Assembly: GCF_000196255.1 (NCBI RefSeq)
Contig: NC_006370.1
Location: 3,361,411 to 3,425,410, forward strand
Reading direction: 5' to 3'
Length of the DNA stretch: 64,000 bases
Source of the DNA: Photobacterium profundum SS9
Lineage (GTDB): Bacteria > Pseudomonadota > Gammaproteobacteria > Enterobacterales > Vibrionaceae
Shown here: piece after piece, positions 60,025-64,000 of the stretch
Numbering within the stretch: the first letter of the stretch is position 1
How the letters are laid out: each line of letters opens with the position of its first letter
The notes under the pieces: generated by a model
Seen by the model: only the letters and a program-made list of their open reading frames with translations
The model's database searches: none
What the model was told of the DNA's origin: nothing
Made by a program: the position numbers and the translations under genes

Positions 60025-61398
60025 ATGATTACACATATCAGTCCAGTCGGTGCTATGGAGCTACTTTCACAATTGGAAGTTGATCGTCTTAAAGCGACCG
60101 CATCAAGCGACTTATACCGTTTATATCGAAACTGCTCTTTAGCGGTTTTAAATTCAGGTAGTCACACAGATAATTCCAAAGAATTATTAGAAAAAAATAA
60201 AAATTTCGATGTGCACGTAATGCGCCGTGAACGAGGCATAAAATTAGAACTGATCAATCCACCAGAACATGCCTTTGTTGATGGTCGTATCATCCGTGGT
60301 ATTCAAGAACATATGTTTTCAGTACTGCGTGATATTGTGTACGTAAACATGCATGTACAGCAACGTAACGACCTTAACTTAACCAGCGCCACCCATATTA
60401 CTAACTTTGTTTTCAGTATTCTGCGTAATGCTCAAACTCTCCGCTCAGGTGAAGACCCAAACATCGTTGTATGTTGGGGAGGGCACTCAATTAACCCTAT
60501 AGAGTATCAATATACGCGCGAAGTAGGTCATGAGCTGGGGTTACGAGAGTTAAATATATGTACAGGGTGCGGCCCGGGTGCCATGGAAGGGCCAATGAAA
60601 GGCGCAGCTATCGGTCATGCCAAACAACGTTACAACCAAAGTCGCTTCCTTGGTCTCACTGAACCATCCATTATTGCTGCTGAGCCACCTAACCCTATTG
60701 TGAATGAATTAGTTATTTTCCCTGATATCGAAAAACGTCTAGAAGGGTTTATTCGCGTGGGTCACGGTATTATCATTTTCCCAGGTGGAGCGGGTACTGC
60801 TGAAGAGTTACTGTACATTTTAGGTATTTTGATGCACCCGGATAATGCGGCACAGCCTTTACCGTTAGTCTTAACGGGGCCTAAAGAAAGTGAACCGTAT
60901 TTCCGTACTCTTGATTCCTTTATAAAAGAGACCCTTGGCGAACCAGCCACTCAGTACTATCAAATTATCATTGATGACCCCAAAAAAGTAGCTCAAGTAA
61001 TGAAGTCAGCAATGCCTTTAATTAAAGAGCATCGGTTAGCCACTGGTGATTCATACAGCTTTAATTGGTCGTTGAAGATCCCACCAGAATTTCAACTTCC
61101 TTTCGAACCGACACATGAATCAATGACCAGCTTAGATTTACACCTGAATCAACGCCCAGACAACCTTGCTGCTAACTTGCGCCGAGCATTCTCTGGTATT
61201 GTCGCAGGTAATGTAAAAGAAGAAGGCATTCGTGAAATAGAACGCAACGGGCGTTTTAAAATAAATGGTGATCTAATGTTGATGAAGCATATGGATAAAC
61301 TCCTACAAAATTTCGTCGAACAGCAGCGTATGAAATTGCCCGGCACCCAGTACGAACCCTGCTATGAAATCATGACGGCACAAGAAAACGTCAAATAA
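60025..61398 (+). CDS. ppnN: Pyrimidine/purine nucleotide 5'-monophosphate nucleosidase
   Basis: A 457-aa LOG-family nucleosidase (YgdH) that hydrolyses nucleotide monophosphates to base and ribose 5-phosphate and in E. coli is controlled by (p)ppGpp. The N terminus [47 protein letters not shown] and the LOG motif [12 protein letters not shown] are present. The start is the ATG at 60025 with AGGGAGG upstream; the longer frame adds 23 residues without support. Confidence 0.95.
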   Translation: MITHISPVGAMELLSQLEVDRLKATASSDLYRLYRNCSLAVLNSGSHTDNSKELLEKNKNFDVHVMRRERGIKLELINPPEHAFVDGRIIRGIQEHMFSVLRDIVYVNMHVQQRNDLNLTSATHITNFVFSILRNAQTLRSGEDPNIVVCWGGHSINPIEYQYTREVGHELGLRELNICTGCGPGAMEGPMKGAAIGHAKQRYNQSRFLGLTEPSIIAAEPPNPIVNELVIFPDIEKRLEGFIRVGHGIIIFPGGAGTAEELLYILGILMHPDNAAQPLPLVLTGPKESEPYFRTLDSFIKETLGEPATQYYQIIIDDPKKVAQVMKSAMPLIKEHRLATGDSYSFNWSLKIPPEFQLPFEPTHESMTSLDLHLNQRPDNLAANLRRAFSGIVAGNVKEEGIREIERNGRFKINGDLMLMKHMDKLLQNFVEQQRMKLPGTQYEPCYEIMTAQENVK

Positions 61399-61440
61399 TC
61401 ATATGTAAGGGTGACACCTTCACATGGCTATGCGTACAAT

Positions 61441-61463
61441 AAGGGCTGAAAGGCCCTTTTTTT
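61441..61463 (+). terminator. Terminator between ppnN and xni
   Basis: Stem AAGGGC-TGAAAG-GCCCTT followed by a T7 run. It lies 20 bp before the xni start. Confidence 0.85.
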
Positions 61464-61483
61464 ATTCCAATAGAACTGTTGCT

Positions 61484-62260
61484 ATGACTATCCATCTTGT
61501 TGTTATTGATGCCTTAAATCTTATTCGTCGTGTTCATGCCGCTCAACCTGGTGAACCAGACGTAAAAAATACCGCTCGTGTTTGTTGTCAGGCATTAAGC
61601 AAGATCATTAAGTTCAGCGAACCGTCTCATATTGTGGCTGTTTTTGATCATCATGGTGATGACCGAGGATGGCGAGCAAAATTATTACCGCACTATAAAG
61701 AAGGTCGTAAACCTATGCCGCCAGAACTTCAGGCTGGCATGGAAATAATTCAAGATGCTTTTATGGATCTCGGCATCGATTCTTTATTGTCTGATGGTGA
61801 TGAAGCCGACGATTTAGTCGCAACGCTTGCGCTTAAAGTCGCCTCTCGTCACCAACAGGTCACGATCATCTCAACCGACAAAGGGTATTGTCAGCTACTT
61901 AGCCCAACCCTAAGAGTGCGTGATTATTTCCAGCAGCGTTGGTTAGACAGCCCCTTCGTTGAAAAAGAATACGGCGTGAAACCTGAACAATTGCCAGATT
62001 ACTGGGGGTTGGCAGGGATAAGCTCGAGTAAAATACCGGGCATACCTGGCATTGGGCCTAAAGCTGCGCTGGAACTTTTATCGTTATATCCAGATCTTGA
62101 TACCATTTTACAGGCTGAAGATTTACCCACTAAATGGCAAAAGAAAATAACCAAGCACCGAGAATCGGCAGAAGCGAGTAAGAAAGTCGCGTCATTAAAA
62201 ACCGACCTAACGCTCGGCTTTAACTTACAAGACATTCGCTATCTAGCTCCTAGCTCCTAG
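61484..62260 (+). CDS. xni: Flap endonuclease Xni (ExoIX)
   Basis: A 258-aa 5'-nuclease-family protein. VVIDALNLIRRVHAA opens it, AVFDHHG and DGDEADDLVATLALK supply metal-binding acids, and STDKGYCQLLSPT and the H3TH region GIPGIGPKAALELL bind DNA. The start is the ATG at 61484 (MTIHLVVIDALN), as in E. coli; the longer frame runs through the terminator. The stop codon lies inside a 7-bp tandem repeat (62243-62268), so the C terminus LAPSS is repeat-encoded. Confidence 0.93.
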   Translation: MTIHLVVIDALNLIRRVHAAQPGEPDVKNTARVCCQALSKIIKFSEPSHIVAVFDHHGDDRGWRAKLLPHYKEGRKPMPPELQAGMEIIQDAFMDLGIDSLLSDGDEADDLVATLALKVASRHQQVTIISTDKGYCQLLSPTLRVRDYFQQRWLDSPFVEKEYGVKPEQLPDYWGLAGISSSKIPGIPGIGPKAALELLSLYPDLDTILQAEDLPTKWQKKITKHRESAEASKKVASLKTDLTLGFNLQDIRYLAPSS

Positions 62261-62268
62261 CTCCTAGC
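62243..62268. repeat. Heptanucleotide tandem repeat (CTAGCTC, ~3.7 copies)
   Basis: CTAGCTC is repeated with a 7-bp period across the last codons and stop of xni and into the gap. Confidence 0.9.
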
Positions 62269-62301
62269 AAAGAATACGGGTAAACATCGTTATCCACATA
62301 C

Positions 62302-62332
62302 AAAAAAACGCCATCAATTCGATGGCGTTTTT
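62302..62332. terminator. Bidirectional terminator xni/rlmM
   Basis: Stem AACGCCATC-AATT-GATGGCGTT with a run of A on the left and TTTTTT on the right, between convergent genes. Confidence 0.9.
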
Positions 62333-62385
62333 TATGTGTTCACGGCTACATTTTACGGCGCATTATCGAGGATAACGCCCTGTGA

Positions 62386-63468
62386 TTAGTGCGGAGAACG
62401 ATTATCTAAGCAACGTACATGTACCGTTATTTCTTCACGGTCATGGTAAAGATGTTTAGCCTGTAGCTCGAACTTCATTCCATTTTTAATGAAGTATTGC
62501 TTTAGGTTTTCAATATCTTGAAGTACTTCATCATAACGACCTTTCATTGGCAGTTTAAGGTTGAAGATAGCTTCTTTTGCCCATGCTTTAACCAGCCACT
62601 CACCCATTAAGTGAGCAACACGTGCAGGCTTTTCGATCATGTCACATACGATCCATGTTACGTTTTTACGCGCAGGTTCAAACTTAAAACCATCTACAGC
62701 ATGATATTTAACTTGGCCTGTATCCATTAGGCTTTGCGCCATTTGACCATTATCAATCGCATGCACAAACATAGAACGTTTTACTAACTGATACGTCCAA
62801 CCGCCAGGGCAAGCACCCAGATCAACGCCCCACATACCTGGTGCTAAACGTTCATCCCACTCATCGCGAGGAATAAATACATGGAAAGCTTCTTCCAGTT
62901 TTAGGGTTGAACGGCTTGGCGCATCTGATGGGAATTTCAAACGAGGGATACCCATGAAGAACTGCGAATTATTATTTGTGTAAGAATAACCCACGAAACA
63001 ACAACCCGGTGCGATAAAGCAGACGTGAAGCACTGGTTTCCACGTACTATCTTGTGCGTACAACACATCTTTCTTACGCATTGCTTGGCGAAGAGGCACG
63101 GTAAACTTACGACAGAATTTTAATAACTCTTTCGCTTCATTTGTGTCTGGCGTTTCAATACGTAGTTCACCACAACGTGGAAAACCTTTTACAGCTTCAA
63201 GGATCGGTGAAATACGATCTTCTTGCGGTAAGTCTGTTAGCAGTTTCGTTGCTGCGAACATTTGACGTGCAAAAATTAATGAAGAAAAAGGCTGTAATTT
63301 AATGAATTTATCGGCATCACCCTGCTGATGAAATTCAAATACCACATAACCGGTATTGTTTTTCGTCCGAGGAAAACCAAATAACTCCAGTTTGTTCGCT
63401 TTATCTTGAACTTCACCAGCACATTCTTTTTCAAAGCCTGGACGACAATACAATATAACGTGATTCAC
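62386..63468 (-). CDS. rlmM: 23S rRNA (cytidine(2498)-2'-O)-methyltransferase
   Basis: A 360-aa RlmM/YgdE protein: N-terminal THUMP-like domain, then an RrmJ-type methyltransferase with SAM motif [15 protein letters not shown] near residue 218, and catalytic-type residues in VTWIVCDM and [10 protein letters not shown]. Same neighbour order (ygdD upstream) as E. coli. Confidence 0.96.
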   Translation of the reverse strand: MNHVILYCRPGFEKECAGEVQDKANKLELFGFPRTKNNTGYVVFEFHQQGDADKFIKLQPFSSLIFARQMFAATKLLTDLPQEDRISPILEAVKGFPRCGELRIETPDTNEAKELLKFCRKFTVPLRQAMRKKDVLYAQDSTWKPVLHVCFIAPGCCFVGYSYTNNNSQFFMGIPRLKFPSDAPSRSTLKLEEAFHVFIPRDEWDERLAPGMWGVDLGACPGGWTYQLVKRSMFVHAIDNGQMAQSLMDTGQVKYHAVDGFKFEPARKNVTWIVCDMIEKPARVAHLMGEWLVKAWAKEAIFNLKLPMKGRYDEVLQDIENLKQYFIKNGMKFELQAKHLYHDREEITVHVRCLDNRSPH

Positions 63469-63477
63469 TTTGAATCC

Positions 63478-63852
63478 TCAAGCTGAGCGCCAGGCAGCCA
63501 TTGCAAGCGCTGCCCAACCAATAATAAAACAAATGCCCCCCAGCGGAGTGATGGGGCCAAACCATTTTATCCCTGTTAATGCCAGCGCGTATAAGCTGCC
63601 ACTAAAGAGTAAAATTCCTCCTGCAAAAAACAGGGCTGCGTATAGTACCGCTTTTGTCGGCATAATGCGTGCCCATAATCCACATCCGAACAAAGCAAGT
63701 GTATGCCAAGCTTGATATTGCACACCAGTATTAAACACGTCGAGTAAATATGGCGGCAATTGCGATTTCAATCCGTGCGCGGCAAATGCACCAAGAGCTA
63801 CCATCACCACACCACTTAAGGCAGCGAAAAGTAAGATATTTCTAGAGTACAC
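63478..63852 (-). CDS. ygdD: DUF423 membrane protein YgdD
   Basis: A 124-aa inner-membrane protein with four membrane helices and the family opening FAALSGVVMVALGAFAAHGL. Function unknown. Start codon is GTG at 63852 (MYSRNILLF), with GGAG seven bases upstream. It overlaps the stop of the upstream gene by 11 bp and is separated from rlmM by nine bases. Confidence 0.9.
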   Translation of the reverse strand: MYSRNILLFAALSGVVMVALGAFAAHGLKSQLPPYLLDVFNTGVQYQAWHTLALFGCGLWARIMPTKAVLYAALFFAGGILLFSGSLYALALTGIKWFGPITPLGGICFIIGWAALAMAAWRSA

Positions 63853-64000
63853 TCACGCTCTCCTTAATAAACTTAACCAAATATTTCACCGTCTTTTCTC
63901 GGTTTTCTTGCTCGGTATAACCTGATTTTTTTCTCGGTTTTAAACTATGATCACCATCAGGTAAAAATTTCACAGAAACCGAATCAGCATACTGCCAGCC
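63842..64000 (-). CDS. 3' end of an alpha/beta-hydrolase-like protein (partial)
   Basis: The minus strand from the window edge is open for 52 codons to a TAG at 63842-63844. It reads VSVKFLPDGDHSLKPRKKSG then a basic helix, ending in FIKESVSVL. GDHSLKPR resembles the C-terminal catalytic-His segment of small alpha/beta hydrolases. The 5' part lies outside the window. It overlaps the ygdD start, as co-transcribed genes do. Confidence 0.65.
   Translation of the reverse strand, partial: GWQYADSVSVKFLPDGDHSLKPRKKSGYTEQENREKTVKYLVKFIKESVSVL

Overview
The window is chromosomal DNA of a marine gammaproteobacterium of the Vibrionaceae, most likely Photobacterium (P. profundum-like). The evidence is the 16S rRNA sequence, the Vibrio-type gene order (gmhB-metNIQ-rpmJ2-trmO-proS; rpsB-tsf-pyrH-frr-uppS-cdsA-dxr-rseP-bamA-skp-lpxD-fabZ-lpxA-lpxB-rnhB-dnaE-accA-tilS; truC-yqcA-yqcC; syd-queF; ppnN-xni-rlmM-ygdD) and the style of the proteins. 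Species-level naming is inference.

Layout. 1-1800: 5' part of a 16S rRNA gene (minus strand) with its leader and P1-type promoter. 1802-7725: five-gene peptide ABC transporter operon (minus), behind a 15-bp tandem repeat and a MITE-like element. 8300-14720: gmhB, then the methionine importer metNIQ with probable MetJ boxes, a zinc-independent L36 gene with a probable Zur site, trmO and proS. 14880-15160: a second MITE-like element. 15211-21154: patatin-like lipase, diguanylate cyclase, yaeP, DUF4250, an NSS transporter, a cytochrome c and tilS. 21287-40787: a long minus-strand essential-gene block (fatty acid, DNA replication, lipid A, outer membrane assembly, isoprenoid/phospholipid, translation). 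41114-48560: map, glnD, DUF3461, yqcA, truC, yqcC, DUF3549, DUF3301.

48600-51000 has no protein genes but is the most interesting part. It holds three tandem minus-strand CsrB-family small RNAs, recognised by many short hairpins presenting AGGA loops, the conserved 3' segment and an intrinsic terminator. Each has a TGTAAG-N6-CTTACA-like VarA/GacA site centred 178.5 bp upstream of the proposed 5' end. The three RNAs differ in how many copies they carry of a ~50-nt module with several GGA motifs: one in the first, about eight in the middle one (~730 nt, ~56 GGA motifs) and none in the third. They would titrate the regulator CsrA, whose gene is not in the window.

51133-64000: DUF2789 and a small unknown gene, an intact 1,502-bp IS50/Tn5-like insertion sequence lodged in a terminator hairpin, a DUF2310 zinc-ribbon protein, syd, queF, a TPR protein with a degenerate GGDEF domain, a coiled-coil protein with a KSDEF cyclase domain, ppnN, xni, rlmM, ygdD and the 3' end of an alpha/beta-hydrolase-like gene. 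All calls come from reading the sequence by eye; no searches were run.
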